A DNA stretch of 64,000 bases from the NCBI GenBank assembly GCA_902786345.1, contig CADACB010000003.1, positions 1-64,000 of the forward strand, written 5' to 3'. The first letter of the stretch is position 1, and every line of letters begins with the position of its first letter. Under the pieces are notes generated by a model. The model was not told the DNA's origin and searched no databases. It was given only the letters and a program-made list of their open reading frames with translations. Below, in pieces: positions 44,732 to 55,004 of this stretch. This DNA comes from an uncultured Ruminococcus sp. (GTDB lineage Bacteria > Bacillota > Clostridia > Oscillospirales > Acutalibacteraceae). The position numbers and the translations under genes are program-made.

Positions 44732-46987
44732 ATGAACAATGCAAACATTGAAGCATGGGAAGGCTTTGAAGGAAGAATATGGAGAGAAGAAGTAAATACA
44801 AGAGATTTTATTCAGAAAAATTACCGTCCGTATGATGGTGACGAAGCATTCCTTGCGGGTCCTACAGAGGCTACCAAAAAGCTTTGGAATATCGTTCAGG
44901 AGCTTCAGAAGGAAGAAAGAGCAAAGGGCGGAGTGCTCGACATGGAAACTAAGGTTGTTTCAGGTCTTACAGCATATGGCCCCGGATATATAAGCGATGA
45001 CAAAGATCTTGAAAAGGTTGTAGGTTTACAGACCGATAAGCCGTTGAAACGCGCTTTTATGCCCTTTGGAGGCATTAAAATGGCTGAACAGGCTTGTGAA
45101 ACTTATGGATATACTCCTGATCCTCAGCTTCACAGAATTTTCAATGAATATGTAACAACCCATAATCAGGGTGTGTTTGACGCATATACCCCCGAAATGA
45201 AAAAGGTGCGTCATAACAGAATAATCACAGGTCTTCCGGATACCTACGGAAGAGGTAGAATTGTGGGTGATTACAGGCGTGTTGCGCTTTATGGTATAGA
45301 TTATCTTATTCAGGAAAAGAAAAAGGATTTTGCAAATTGCGGAGACGGTACAATGACCGATGAGGTTATAAGACTCCGTGAAGAAATCGCAAAGCAGATA
45401 AAAGCACTTAACGGTATGAAGGAAATGGCTTCACAGTATGGCTATGATATTTCCGGTCCTGCAAAAAATGCACGAGAGGCTGTTCAGTGGCTCTATTTTG
45501 GTTATCTTGCAGCAATAAAAACACAGAACGGTGCAGCAATGAGCGTGGGCAGAGTTTCAACCTTTCTCGATATATATATTCAGAGAGATCTTGACAGAGG
45601 AACTCTTACAGAAGAAGAAGCTCAGGAGCTTATTGATCATTTTGTTATGAAGTGCAGGATCGTTAAGTTCGCACGTATTCCTTCTTATAATCAGCTGTTT
45701 TCCGGAGACCCAGTATGGGCTACTCTTGAGGTTGCAGGTACAGGCTGTGACGGCAGATCTATGGTGACAAAGAATGATTTCCGTTTTCTCCATACTCTTG
45801 AAAATATGGGACCGTCGCCTGAGCCTAACCTTACAGTTCTTTATTCATCCTCACTTCCTGTAAACTTTAAAAAGTATGCTTCAAAGATCTCTATCAATAC
45901 AAGCTCTGTTCAGTATGAGAATGATGATGTTATGAAGCCTGTATGGGGAGACGACTATTCTATCTGCTGCTGTGTATCGGCAACACAGACAGGCAAGGAA
46001 ATGCAGTTCTTTGGTGCAAGAGCTAACCTTGCAAAGTGCCTGCTTTATGCTCTCAACGGTGGTGTTGACGCTAAAACACGTGAGCAGGTAGGTCCTGCAT
46101 ACAGAAAGATAACATCTGAATATCTTGATTACATTGAGGTTATTGAAAGATATGAGGATATGATGGACTGGCTTGCAGGTCTTTATGTAAATGCACTTAA
46201 CCTTATTCACTATATGCACGATAAATATTATTATGAAGCAGCTGAAATGGCGCTTATTGACACTGACGTGCGCCGAACCTTTGCAACAGGAATCGCAGGT
46301 TTCTCACACGTTGTTGATTCACTCAGTGCGATCAAATATGCTAAGGTAAAGGCAATCAGAGATGATGACGGTATATGCGTTGATTTTGCAACAGAGGGCG
46401 ATTTCCCGCGTTACGGCAATGATGATGACCGTGCAGACGATATTGCTGTATGGCTTCTCAAGACATTCCTTGAAAAGGTTAAGAAACATCATACCTACAG
46501 AAACTCAGAGCCTACAACATCTATCCTTACAATTACATCAAATGTTGTATATGGAAAGGCAACAGGCAATATGCCCGACGGAAGACGTGCAGGTGCTCCG
46601 CTTGCCCCGGGTGCAAATCCAAGCTATGGTGCAGAGCAGAACGGACTTCTCGCTTCACTCAACTCAGTTGCAAAGCTGCCTTATCATTGGGCACTTGACG
46701 GTATTTCAAATACCCAGACTATCAGCCCTGACGCCCTTGGTCACCAGGAACAGGAGCGTATTGACAATCTTGTACAGGTTATGGACGGCTACTTTGATCA
46801 GGGTGCACATCATCTGAATGTAAACGTATTCGGTACAGAAAAGCTTATTGATGCTATGGAACATCCTGAGAAGGAAGAATATGCTAACTTTACTATCCGT
46901 GTTTCGGGTTATGCTGTAAAGTTCATAGATCTTACAAAAGAGCAGCAGCTTGACGTTATCGCACGTACCTGTCATAAGACAATGTGA
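44732..46987 (+). CDS. pflB: Pyruvate formate-lyase
   Basis: Cleaves pyruvate with CoA to acetyl-CoA and formate by a glycyl radical mechanism; strictly anaerobic. The 751-residue protein has the catalytic cysteine pair in [22 protein letters not shown] and the glycyl radical loop near the C-terminus, TIRVSGYAV. Both are intact. A GAGAGGGG site precedes the ATG. The activating enzyme gene starts 4 bases after the stop. Confidence 0.97.
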   Translation: MNNANIEAWEGFEGRIWREEVNTRDFIQKNYRPYDGDEAFLAGPTEATKKLWNIVQELQKEERAKGGVLDMETKVVSGLTAYGPGYISDDKDLEKVVGLQTDKPLKRAFMPFGGIKMAEQACETYGYTPDPQLHRIFNEYVTTHNQGVFDAYTPEMKKVRHNRIITGLPDTYGRGRIVGDYRRVALYGIDYLIQEKKKDFANCGDGTMTDEVIRLREEIAKQIKALNGMKEMASQYGYDISGPAKNAREAVQWLYFGYLAAIKTQNGAAMSVGRVSTFLDIYIQRDLDRGTLTEEEAQELIDHFVMKCRIVKFARIPSYNQLFSGDPVWATLEVAGTGCDGRSMVTKNDFRFLHTLENMGPSPEPNLTVLYSSSLPVNFKKYASKISINTSSVQYENDDVMKPVWGDDYSICCCVSATQTGKEMQFFGARANLAKCLLYALNGGVDAKTREQVGPAYRKITSEYLDYIEVIERYEDMMDWLAGLYVNALNLIHYMHDKYYYEAAEMALIDTDVRRTFATGIAGFSHVVDSLSAIKYAKVKAIRDDDGICVDFATEGDFPRYGNDDDRADDIAVWLLKTFLEKVKKHHTYRNSEPTTSILTITSNVVYGKATGNMPDGRRAGAPLAPGANPSYGAEQNGLLASLNSVAKLPYHWALDGISNTQTISPDALGHQEQERIDNLVQVMDGYFDQGAHHLNVNVFGTEKLIDAMEHPEKEEYANFTIRVSGYAVKFIDLTKEQQLDVIARTCHKTM

Positions 46988-46991
46988 TGTT

Positions 46992-47744
46992 ATGATAAAG
47001 AATATTGACGCAAACATAAAGGGGTATGTTCATACGCTCGAAACCTTCGGTCTTGTGGACGGTCCGGGAGTCAGGTTTGTAGTGTTTTTAAGCGGATGCA
47101 GAATGCGGTGCAAGTTCTGCCACAATCCTGATACGTGGAGCATTGCCGGCAAGGAATGGACAGCCGGCGACCTTTTCAGACACGTGAGAAAATACAAAAG
47201 CTATTGGAAGAACAACGGTGGCATTACCGTCAGCGGCGGAGAGCCTTTGCTTCAGATGGATTTTGTAACTGAATTTTTCTCGATTGCAAAGGCTGAAAAT
47301 ATTCATACAACACTTGATACAGCCGGAGAGCCTTTCAGAAGAGATCCCGAATATCTCAGACGCTTTAACAGGCTTATGAGTGTAACTGATCTGATAATGC
47401 TTGACCTTAAGGAAATGAACCCAATTTTGCACAAGGAGCTTACCGGAGTTGATAACTCAAATATTCTTGATATGGCTGAATATCTTTCCGATAACGGTAA
47501 AAAGCTCTGGATAAGACACGTTCTTGTACCCGGTCTGACTGATGATGAAGCCGATCTTACAGAAATGCATAAATTCATATCGGGGTTAAAAACCGTTGAA
47601 AAAGTAGAGGTGCTTCCTTATCACACACTCGGAATTGCAAAATGGAAAGACCTGAATATACCTTATCCGTTAGAGGGTGTTCCTGTTCCCACAGATGAAC
47701 AGATTGAACGTGCAAATATTCTGCTTCATACAAACGAATATTGA
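46992..47744 (+). CDS. pflA: Pyruvate formate-lyase activating enzyme (radical SAM)
   Basis: Generates the glycyl radical on PflB. The 250-residue protein has the radical SAM cluster motif in SGCRMRCKFCHNPDTW, the SAM-binding GGITVSGGEPLLQ and TLDTAGE. ATG 46992 is 4 bases downstream of the pflB stop; its own ribosome binding site is weak, so translation is likely coupled. Confidence 0.96.
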   Translation: MIKNIDANIKGYVHTLETFGLVDGPGVRFVVFLSGCRMRCKFCHNPDTWSIAGKEWTAGDLFRHVRKYKSYWKNNGGITVSGGEPLLQMDFVTEFFSIAKAENIHTTLDTAGEPFRRDPEYLRRFNRLMSVTDLIMLDLKEMNPILHKELTGVDNSNILDMAEYLSDNGKKLWIRHVLVPGLTDDEADLTEMHKFISGLKTVEKVEVLPYHTLGIAKWKDLNIPYPLEGVPVPTDEQIERANILLHTNEY

Positions 47745-47747
47745 TAT

Positions 47748-47782
47748 AAGGGACGATACAGCAATGTGTCGTCCCTTTTTTG
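47748..47782 (+). terminator. Terminator of the pfl operon
   Basis: AAGGGACGATACA (47748-47760) pairs with TGTGTCGTCCCTT (47765-47777), followed by Ts. Confidence 0.85.
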
Positions 47783-47879
47783 GTCAGTGCTTTGCACTGA
47801 AAATCACCAAGGGGCTTCAGCTTAATTACATTTTGCATAACTTAAAACAGCCAATCAGTGTTCGCTTTCAGATCCTCTT

Positions 47880-47940
47880 CTTGGGGCTTAGGTTATCGCC
47901 CTTTGCAGCTCTCGGCAGGAACAAAGTCACTGCACCCGTC
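47880..47940 (-). repeat. Diverged, inverted relic of the type 1 repeat
   Basis: GCCCTTTGCAG...CGGCAGGAACAAAG...CTGCACCCG resembles the reverse complement of 52987-53059 (GCCCTTGAC, GGCAGGGACTCAG, CTGCACCCG). It lies in the 47783-48107 gap, which shows no gene. Similarity is patchy. Confidence 0.4.
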
Positions 47941-48052
47941 ATTATATACCATATAATTTGCTGCGGAACTCAGGTGTAATGTTGATCTTTTGATTCAGAT
48001 ATTTTACATTTATAAATACGACAGAAAATATATGAATATTGTAAAAATTTGG

Positions 48053-48081
48053 TTGAGAAAATATATCAAAGCTGTTATAAT
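48053..48081 (+). promoter_or_regulatory. Promoter of radC
   Basis: TTGAGA (48053-48058) and TATAAT (48076-48081) with 17-bp spacing, 27 bases before the start codon. Confidence 0.75.
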
Positions 48082-48107
48082 GTACTTGATGATTAGGGGG
48101 GATAGAT

Positions 48108-48812
48108 ATGAATGAAAAAAAAGAACTTCACGTCGGACATCGTGATCGTTTAAGAAAACGTTTTGAAACCGAGGGACTTGAAAAATTCTCTGATCATCAG
48201 GTTGTAGAAATGCTTCTGTTTTACGGAATTCCACGAAAAGACACTAACGAGACAGCACATCGTCTTCTGAACTGTTTTGGATCATTAACCGGAATATTTG
48301 AAGCTCCTGTTGAATCATTGCAGAAATGCGGTATAAGCTATAATGCTGCTATTTTACTCAAGCTTATTCCTGCCGTATGCTTAAGGTATTATCAGGATAA
48401 ATATTCCGGATCAGGCAAAGAGTACAGAAATAAAAACAACGAATCTATCTCAGATTTTATTCTTACAAATTTTATCGGAAAGAATGAAGAAAATGTACTG
48501 GTTTTGCTGTTGGATTCAAAAGGAGATCAGCTTTTCTGTGATTTTATAAGTAAGGGTTCATCAATGTCATCAGATTTAAACTTAAGAAAAATTCTGAAGT
48601 TATGTGTTCAGCATGAGGCTTCAGGTGTTGTCATTGCACATAATCACCCCAGCGGAGTAGCCCTTCCCTCAAACAGTGACGTTGAGATGACGTTAAAGCT
48701 AAAAAAATCACTTCGTTCTATCGGAGTTGTATTACTGGACCATTTTATAGTTGCCGATACGGAAGTAGTTGCTATGTCAGAACTGGGTGGCTGTGAAGAG
48801 ATTTTTTTCTGA
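48108..48812 (+). CDS. radC: RadC/YeeS-like JAB domain protein
   Basis: A 234-residue protein with an N-terminal helix-hairpin-helix-like part (HRDRLRKRFETEGLEKFSDHQVVEMLLFYGIPRKDTN) and a C-terminal JAB1/MPN metalloprotease-like domain with the zinc motif IAHNHPSGVALPSNSDVEMT. The name RadC is historical; the DNA repair role is disputed. Monocistronic. Confidence 0.93.
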   Translation: MNEKKELHVGHRDRLRKRFETEGLEKFSDHQVVEMLLFYGIPRKDTNETAHRLLNCFGSLTGIFEAPVESLQKCGISYNAAILLKLIPAVCLRYYQDKYSGSGKEYRNKNNESISDFILTNFIGKNEENVLVLLLDSKGDQLFCDFISKGSSMSSDLNLRKILKLCVQHEASGVVIAHNHPSGVALPSNSDVEMTLKLKKSLRSIGVVLLDHFIVADTEVVAMSELGGCEEIFF

Positions 48813-48865
48813 AAAATAATTTGATTTTTCAAATGCCAATTGGATGAGCTTATCATAAAATCAAA

Positions 48866-48901
48866 GAATGATAATCGGAATAAGAATGATAATCGGAATT
48901 C
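48866..48901. repeat. Tandem 18-bp duplication
   Basis: GAATGATAATCGGAATAA (48866-48883) is followed directly by a near-identical copy (48884-48901) in the radC-sbcD gap. Confidence 0.85.
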
Positions 48902-48987
48902 CAATTTTTGTTTGTGCCAATAAATGTGATATAATAAAAATTATAATGGAAATAATATTTTCATCAGATTCATAACGGAAAACGAAG

Positions 48988-49031
48988 TTTGTTTTACGTT
49001 TATAAGAGATTTGTTTTATGTTTATAAGAGG
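48988..49031 (+). repeat. Tandem 22-bp duplication ahead of sbcD
   Basis: A unit starting TTTGTTTTACGTTTATAAGA (48988-49009) is repeated at 49010-49031 with two differences. The second copy runs into the GGGGGGAG ribosome binding site of sbcD, so copy number would alter its leader. Confidence 0.85.
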
Positions 49032-49040
49032 GGGGAGTTT

Positions 49041-50183
49041 ATGAAGCTGCTGCACCTTTCTGATCTTCATCTTGGAAAGAGAGTCAATGGTTTTTCAATG
49101 ATTGAAGATCAGGAGTACATTCTGAAAAAGATAATTAATATCGTAGATGAAGAAAAGCCTGACGGAGTGATTATTGCAGGTGATGTATATGATAAGACAA
49201 TACCGCCTGCTGAGGCTGTAAAATTGTTTGATGATTTTATTGTAAGTTTTTCAAAAAGAAATGTTCAGGTTTATATTATCAGCGGAAATCACGATTCACC
49301 TGAACGTCTGTCATTTGGGGGGAGGCTTATGGAGAACAGCGGAATACATATATCTCCTGTATATAACGGAGTTATAAAGCCGATCTCGTTTGTGGATGAA
49401 TATGGAACAGTGAATATATATATGCTGCCCTTTGTAAAGCCGGCTAATGTGAGCGGCTTTTTTGAGGATGATGAAATTCTTTCATATACCGACGCTGTTG
49501 GAGCAGCGATAAAAGCTATGAATGCAGATAAGTCAGAACGCAATATTCTGATAACACATCAGTTTGTAACAGGTGCTGTGAGATCTGAGTCCGAAGAAAT
49601 CTCGGTTGGAGGTACAGATAATGTTGATTCAACGGTTTTTGAATGCTTTGACTATGTTGCCCTTGGTCACATTCACGTACCACAGAATATAGGCTCACAA
49701 GGAATAAGATATTGCGGTACTCCGCTTAAGTATTCGTTTTCTGAGGTTAATCATAAAAAATCAGTTACGGCAGTTGAACTGTTTGAAAAGGGTAATATTG
49801 AAGTCAGAACAATACCGCTTATACCGCTGCGTGATATGAAGGAGATAAAAGGCAGCTATGAGGAGCTTGTAAGTAAAAGCTTTTATGAAAATACTTCATA
49901 TAGGCAGGACTATGTACATATTACACTTACAGATGAAAATGATGTTCCCGATGCATCGGCTAAGCTCAGAGTTATATACCGGAATCTTATGAAGCTTGAT
50001 TACGATAATACACGTACAAGAAATAAAAAGAATCCTGAGGCACTTGCAGAAGAGCTTGAAAAGAAAACACCCATAGAATTGTTCTCGGACTTTTATGAGA
50101 AGCAAAACGGACAGCCTATGTCATATGAACAGACGAATTTAGTAAAAGATTTAATTGAAAAAATATGGGAGGAAATGCTATGA
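49041..50183 (+). CDS. sbcD: Exonuclease SbcCD, nuclease subunit D
   Basis: Mre11-like metallo-phosphoesterase. The 380-residue protein carries the metal motifs LSDLHLGK, GDVYDKTIPP, ISGNHDSPERL and YVALGHIHVPQ. ATG 49041 follows a strong GGGGGGAG. Its stop overlaps the sbcC start (ATGA), so the two subunits are co-translated. Confidence 0.95.
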   Translation: MKLLHLSDLHLGKRVNGFSMIEDQEYILKKIINIVDEEKPDGVIIAGDVYDKTIPPAEAVKLFDDFIVSFSKRNVQVYIISGNHDSPERLSFGGRLMENSGIHISPVYNGVIKPISFVDEYGTVNIYMLPFVKPANVSGFFEDDEILSYTDAVGAAIKAMNADKSERNILITHQFVTGAVRSESEEISVGGTDNVDSTVFECFDYVALGHIHVPQNIGSQGIRYCGTPLKYSFSEVNHKKSVTAVELFEKGNIEVRTIPLIPLRDMKEIKGSYEELVSKSFYENTSYRQDYVHITLTDENDVPDASAKLRVIYRNLMKLDYDNTRTRNKKNPEALAEELEKKTPIELFSDFYEKQNGQPMSYEQTNLVKDLIEKIWEEML

Positions 50184-52948
50184 GACCTGTCATATTAACA
50201 ATGTCTGCGTTCGGACCATATGCAGGAAAAGTAACTTTGGAGCTTGATAAGCTTGGAAAGAGCGGACTTTACCTTATAACCGGCAATACTGGTGCAGGAA
50301 AGACAAGTATTTTTGATGCAATAACATATGCTCTTTTCGGAGAAGCCAGTGGAGATAACAGAACCTCAACAACCTTTCGTTCAAAATATGCTTTGCCTGA
50401 AACCACTACAGAGGTAGAACTTGTATTTGAATACGGAGAAAAGCGTTACCGTATAAAGCGTAATCCTGAGTATATACGTCCAAAGCTCAAGGGAGATGGA
50501 CTGGCTGTAAAAAAGGCAAATGCAGAACTTTATTATCCTGACGGTACTGTTGTAACAAAGCTTAAGGAGGTCAACAAGGCAGTAACCGACATACTTGGAG
50601 TTGACAGAGAACAGTTCAGACAAATTGCAATGATTGCACAGGGAGATTTTTTAAAGCTTCTGCTTGCATCAACATCTGAAAGAAAGGAAATATTCCAGAA
50701 GATTTTTCACACAAACGGATATGCAATTCTGCAAAAGAAGCTCAGTGAAGAAGCAAACCGGCTTGAAAACGAATATAAATACCTCAGACAAAGTATAGAC
50801 CAATACATAAACGGAATAATTTGTGATGATGACAATGTACTGTCGATTGAGGTGAGAAAGGCAAAGAACGGTGAATGTACAGCTGAAGAAACTGACATAT
50901 TGCTCGAAAAGCTGATAATGAATGATAAGAAATATGAAGAGGAGCTTTCCGAAAAATACGCTGAGGCTGACAAAAGGTATAATGATATAACAAAGCTGCT
51001 GACAAAAGCGGAACGTTACAAAGAGGATGAAAAGAAGCTTGAAAAGCTTACAGCACAGCTTGTTGAAGAAACTGTAAAATCATCTGAATTTAAATCAAGA
51101 GTACAGCAGGAAGAGGCAAGACAGCCGGAAATAAAAAAGCTTTCAGAAAGCATAGCAGAACTTAAGGCGGAATTACCGGATTATACAGAAGCTGACAGTA
51201 AACAAGCCGAGCTTGTAAAGCTTGACGAAAACATATCAAAAACCTTGACTTCTATAAACGAAAAGAAAAAGAATATTGATATACTAAAGAACGACATTGA
51301 AAAGATAAAGCCTGAGCTTAAGGAACTTGAAAGCTGCGGTGAACAACAGGCAAGACTTGAAGCACAAAAAAAAGAACTTTCTTTGCGTATAAAGGCTGTT
51401 GATACATTAAAGAGTGAGTTAAAGTCGATAAAAGGCTTGAAAGCTGAGCTTTCATCGGCACAGAAGGAATATCTATCACTTTACGAAAGCGCCGGAAAAC
51501 AGCGTAGAATATATGAAACCGGCTATAAGCTGTATCTTGACGAGCAGGCAGGAATACTTGCTCAGGAGCTGAAAGAAAATGAACCCTGTCCTGTTTGCGG
51601 ATCTGTTCATCATCCGTCACCTGCACAAAAGTCTTCAAAAGCTCCCTCAGAAAATCAGCTTGATAAGATGAAAAGTGAAAGCGAAGCAGCAGAAAAAAGG
51701 GCAGTTGAAGCCAACAGCAGGGCGGGCAGTATCAAAACAGCATATGAAGAAAAAAAGGCAGCAGCCCTTAAGTTTGCAAAACAGACCTTTGAAACAGATA
51801 AATACGGAAGTGTTGCCGAACTGTTGAATGATAAAGAACAGGAAAACAAGTATCTTTCGGATAAACTAAGAAAAGACGAAGAAACTGTCAGATCAGGACT
51901 TAACAGAAAAAAACAGCTTTCAGAGCAGCTTCCTGAAAAGGAAAAACAGCTTGATAAAATCATCAAGCAGCTTGATGAGCTTGAAAAGAATTTTATAGCA
52001 GGCAAAACAGAAAAGGAAAATATACAGAATAGACTTTCAGAGCTTAAATCAAGATTTAAATTTTCTTCCGGTAAAGAAGCGGAACAGGAGATCAGAAAAC
52101 TTCAGGATAATCAGCAAACACTTGAAAACTCATATAAAAAGGCAAAGGATGAGTTTATAACGTCTGAAAAAAAGACAGCCGCATTAAAGGCGGCTGCACA
52201 GGAACTGAAAAACGGTATGCAGGATAAGACTGATATTGATATTGAAGCAGAGAAGGAAAAACAGGCTGAGCTTCTGAATAAAAAAACTTTTCTTACAGAA
52301 AAAAGCAAAAGCGTTTCGGCAAGACGTTCAGCTAATACAAATGTTCTCAAAAATATTTCCCAAAGCTTTTCAGATATGAAGAAAACAGAGGAAAAACGTC
52401 AGTGGGTAAAGGCATTATCTGATACCGCAAACGGCAGTATAACAGGCAAGGAAAAGATAATGCTTGAAACATATATACAAATGACGTATTTTGACAGAAT
52501 CATTGAAAGAGCGAATATAAGGCTGATGATAATGAGCGGCGGACAATATGAGCTTAAACGCAGAAAAGAGCCGGGAAATTTACGCAGCCAGAGCGGTTTG
52601 GAGCTTAATGTAATTGATCATTATAACGGCAGCGAAAGGGAAGTAAGCTCGCTATCGGGCGGAGAATCCTTTAAAGCATCATTATCTCTTGCACTTGGAC
52701 TATCTGACGAGATACAATCCTCAGCAGGTGGAATAAGACTTGATACTATGTTTGTTGACGAGGGGTTCGGTTCACTGGATGAAGAATCTCTTGAACAATC
52801 AATAAGGGCACTTTCAGAGCTTTCTGAAGGCAGCAGGCTTGTAGGAATAATTTCCCATGTAGCCGAGCTTAAGGAAAAAATAGAAAAGCAGATTATTGTA
52901 ACAAAACATATAACAGGCGGCAGCACTGCGGAAATAAGGGTGTTATAA
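50180..52948 (+). CDS. sbcC: Exonuclease SbcCD, ATPase subunit C
   Basis: Rad50-like SMC ATPase that powers cleavage of hairpins and DNA ends with SbcD. The 922-residue protein has the Walker A NTGAGKTSIFD, a long coiled coil interrupted by the zinc hook NEPCPVCGSVHHP (about 475-485), then the ABC signature SSLSGGESFKASLSLALG and Walker B LDTMFVDEGFGSLD. Full length and intact. Confidence 0.95.
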   Translation: MRPVILTMSAFGPYAGKVTLELDKLGKSGLYLITGNTGAGKTSIFDAITYALFGEASGDNRTSTTFRSKYALPETTTEVELVFEYGEKRYRIKRNPEYIRPKLKGDGLAVKKANAELYYPDGTVVTKLKEVNKAVTDILGVDREQFRQIAMIAQGDFLKLLLASTSERKEIFQKIFHTNGYAILQKKLSEEANRLENEYKYLRQSIDQYINGIICDDDNVLSIEVRKAKNGECTAEETDILLEKLIMNDKKYEEELSEKYAEADKRYNDITKLLTKAERYKEDEKKLEKLTAQLVEETVKSSEFKSRVQQEEARQPEIKKLSESIAELKAELPDYTEADSKQAELVKLDENISKTLTSINEKKKNIDILKNDIEKIKPELKELESCGEQQARLEAQKKELSLRIKAVDTLKSELKSIKGLKAELSSAQKEYLSLYESAGKQRRIYETGYKLYLDEQAGILAQELKENEPCPVCGSVHHPSPAQKSSKAPSENQLDKMKSESEAAEKRAVEANSRAGSIKTAYEEKKAAALKFAKQTFETDKYGSVAELLNDKEQENKYLSDKLRKDEETVRSGLNRKKQLSEQLPEKEKQLDKIIKQLDELEKNFIAGKTEKENIQNRLSELKSRFKFSSGKEAEQEIRKLQDNQQTLENSYKKAKDEFITSEKKTAALKAAAQELKNGMQDKTDIDIEAEKEKQAELLNKKTFLTEKSKSVSARRSANTNVLKNISQSFSDMKKTEEKRQWVKALSDTANGSITGKEKIMLETYIQMTYFDRIIERANIRLMIMSGGQYELKRRKEPGNLRSQSGLELNVIDHYNGSEREVSSLSGGESFKASLSLALGLSDEIQSSAGGIRLDTMFVDEGFGSLDEESLEQSIRALSELSEGSRLVGIISHVAELKEKIEKQIIVTKHITGGSTAEIRVL

Positions 52949-52986
52949 ACTTCGGAAATAAACGAAAAACATTCTGTTTTTATGCC

Positions 52987-53059
52987 GGGTGCAGGGGCTG
53001 AGTCCCTGCCGGGGGTCAAGGGCAAGGAGTCCTTGTGGGATTCAGGGCAAAGACCTGAC
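52987..53059 (+). repeat. Intergenic GC-rich repeat, type 1, copy 2
   Basis: GGGTGCAGGGGCTGAGTCCC...GGGGGTCAAGGGC...TCCTTGTGGGATTCAGGGC matches 661-730 along its full length with about a dozen differences. It fills the short space between the ends of sbcC and coaX. Confidence 0.8.
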
Positions 53060-53070
53060 ATTGCTCAGAG

Positions 53071-53862
53071 TCAGTGACGGCTGTTCAGGTTGAATATGAT
53101 CTCAAGACCTATGAGAAGAAGCTCATCGTTTATAATTATGTTGTGAGTGCAGAATGGAATTATCTTAGGAGCAAGTCCTCCGGTAGCAACAATGGTCATT
53201 GTTTTTGAGCAGTCATCATTTTCAGATGGCAGCTCAGTGCTCATACGGTCAATAAGACCGTCAATCATTGCAGCATTTCCGAAGATAACTCCGGAACGCA
53301 TACAGTCGGCTGTGTTTGTGCCGATTGCCTTTACAGGTGCATCCAAGCCTATACTCTGGAGTTGGGCTGCATTTTTTGTAAGCGATTCCATAGCGACCTT
53401 AACGCCAGGAAGAATAACGCCTCCGCGATAGCATTTGTTTTTGTCAACAACACAGATAGTAGTTGCAGTACCCATATCAATCACCATAAGCGGTTTGGGA
53501 TAGAGGGCAATTGCGGCAACTGCACCTACAACAATATCACTTCCAAGCTGTGCGGGATTGTCAATTTTAATATCAAGTCCTGTTTTCAGACCAGGACCTA
53601 CAATGAGAGAGGTGTGTCCGGTTACTTTTCTTACGGCTGCCTGCAATGTACTTATGATCTGAGGTACTACCGAGGATATTATAGCTCCGCTGAAATTTTT
53701 TGTAGATATGCCGTTAAGCTCAGTTATCATCTTTATCTGAATTGCATATTCATCCTCGGTTTTGCCCGGGTCTGTGCTGAGCCTTGAAATGAAAGAGGTT
53801 TTACCGTTCTCTATTCCTCCAAGGACAATGTTTGTGTTTCCAACGTCTATTGCAAGAATCAT
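53071..53862 (-). CDS. coaX: Type III pantothenate kinase
   Basis: First step of CoA synthesis. The 263-residue ASKHA-fold protein has the phosphate loop AIDVGNTNIVLGG, SSVVPQI, the signature GPGLKTGLDIKIDNPAQLGSDIVVGAVAA, DMGTATTICVVD and GGVILPG. It needs a monovalent cation and is not feedback-inhibited, by family knowledge. It overlaps the mscS stop by four bases. Confidence 0.95.
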   Translation of the reverse strand: MILAIDVGNTNIVLGGIENGKTSFISRLSTDPGKTEDEYAIQIKMITELNGISTKNFSGAIISSVVPQIISTLQAAVRKVTGHTSLIVGPGLKTGLDIKIDNPAQLGSDIVVGAVAAIALYPKPLMVIDMGTATTICVVDKNKCYRGGVILPGVKVAMESLTKNAAQLQSIGLDAPVKAIGTNTADCMRSGVIFGNAAMIDGLIDRMSTELPSENDDCSKTMTIVATGGLAPKIIPFCTHNIIINDELLLIGLEIIFNLNSRH

Positions 53863-54752
53863 AATGATTTCTCCTTTTTGTTCTGATTTTCTATAATATG
53901 TACGTCAAGCTGATTGAATGGGATAGCAATATGGTTTGCATCAAGTGAGTTCTTTATGGATTCCTGCATTTCCTCAAGCATATTCCAATAGTCCTCAGAT
54001 CTGCACCATATCCACACACTCAGATCAACGCTGCTTTCATTGAGCGTCTGTACCGCAACACGGTTGTATTTTTCCTGTATTACCCTATCGTTGTTATTGA
54101 TAAGCTTCATAATAACTTCTCTTGCCTTCTGAATATCCTCGCTGTATGCAATGGGGATTATAAGGTCAATACGTCTTTCTTCCTGAACAAAATAGTTTAC
54201 TATATTATTCGAGGTAAGTCTTGAATTAGGGATGAGTATTTCCTTGTTGTCATATGTACAAAGCGTGGTATACATCATATCTATTTTTACCACCTTTCCT
54301 TTAAGTCCCTCGGTTTCAAGATAATCGCCTATTTTGAATTTGTGGTTAAGTATTATAAGAGTTCCGCTTGCAACGTTTGCAAGACTGTCTTTCAGGGCAA
54401 GACCTATTGTTACGGCAGCAGCACCAATGGTCGCTATAATGGTTGTGACGTTAAATCCCAATGTTGAAAGTACGCATATGACAACAATGGTTTTAAGAGA
54501 AAAATTGATGACAGAATGCAGAAAGCTTATCACTGTTGAATCAGCTTTTGCCTTGTTCATCGCCTTGGTTATAATTCTGCATATTATTTTTGTTATCCAC
54601 CAGCCAAGCAGAAAGATGATTGCTGCTGAGATAAGCCTTGGTAAAAAATCAATAAACCAACTATATGCCGTGTCGAGCCATTTTTGTGCAAGGGATAATT
54701 TTTCTTCTACGGACTGAGCTGCTTCTGACTGATCAAGAGGTAAAAAATACAT
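53859..54752 (-). CDS. mscS: Small-conductance mechanosensitive channel, MscS family
   Basis: A 297-residue protein with three N-terminal membrane helices and the pore-lining TM3 (TIIATIGAAAVTIGLALKDSLANVASG), followed by the beta domain (FKIGDYLETEGLKGKVVKIDMMYTTLCTYDNKEILIPNSRL). It releases solutes at hypo-osmotic shock. ATG 54752 has AAGGA at fitting distance. It is co-transcribed with coaX. Confidence 0.93.
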   Translation of the reverse strand: MYFLPLDQSEAAQSVEEKLSLAQKWLDTAYSWFIDFLPRLISAAIIFLLGWWITKIICRIITKAMNKAKADSTVISFLHSVINFSLKTIVVICVLSTLGFNVTTIIATIGAAAVTIGLALKDSLANVASGTLIILNHKFKIGDYLETEGLKGKVVKIDMMYTTLCTYDNKEILIPNSRLTSNNIVNYFVQEERRIDLIIPIAYSEDIQKAREVIMKLINNNDRVIQEKYNRVAVQTLNESSVDLSVWIWCRSEDYWNMLEEMQESIKNSLDANHIAIPFNQLDVHIIENQNKKEKSL

Positions 54753-55004
54753 AACCACACATCCTTATCAAATTGTTTTACCGTAAAATTTCTGTATATG
54801 AATAATTATAGCACATTTCCGGAAATTATAAAATAATATTATGAAAAATATGAACCGCCGCCGGGTTCACCTGATGTATTTTATTTTATGCCTCAATTAT
54901 CTTAATCAGTATTTTACACTAACATAAATAATTTATCAATATGTTTGCAAAATACGTCGAATTATTGTATTATATAATACAAAGGCAGAGAGGGGATAGT
55001 TATA

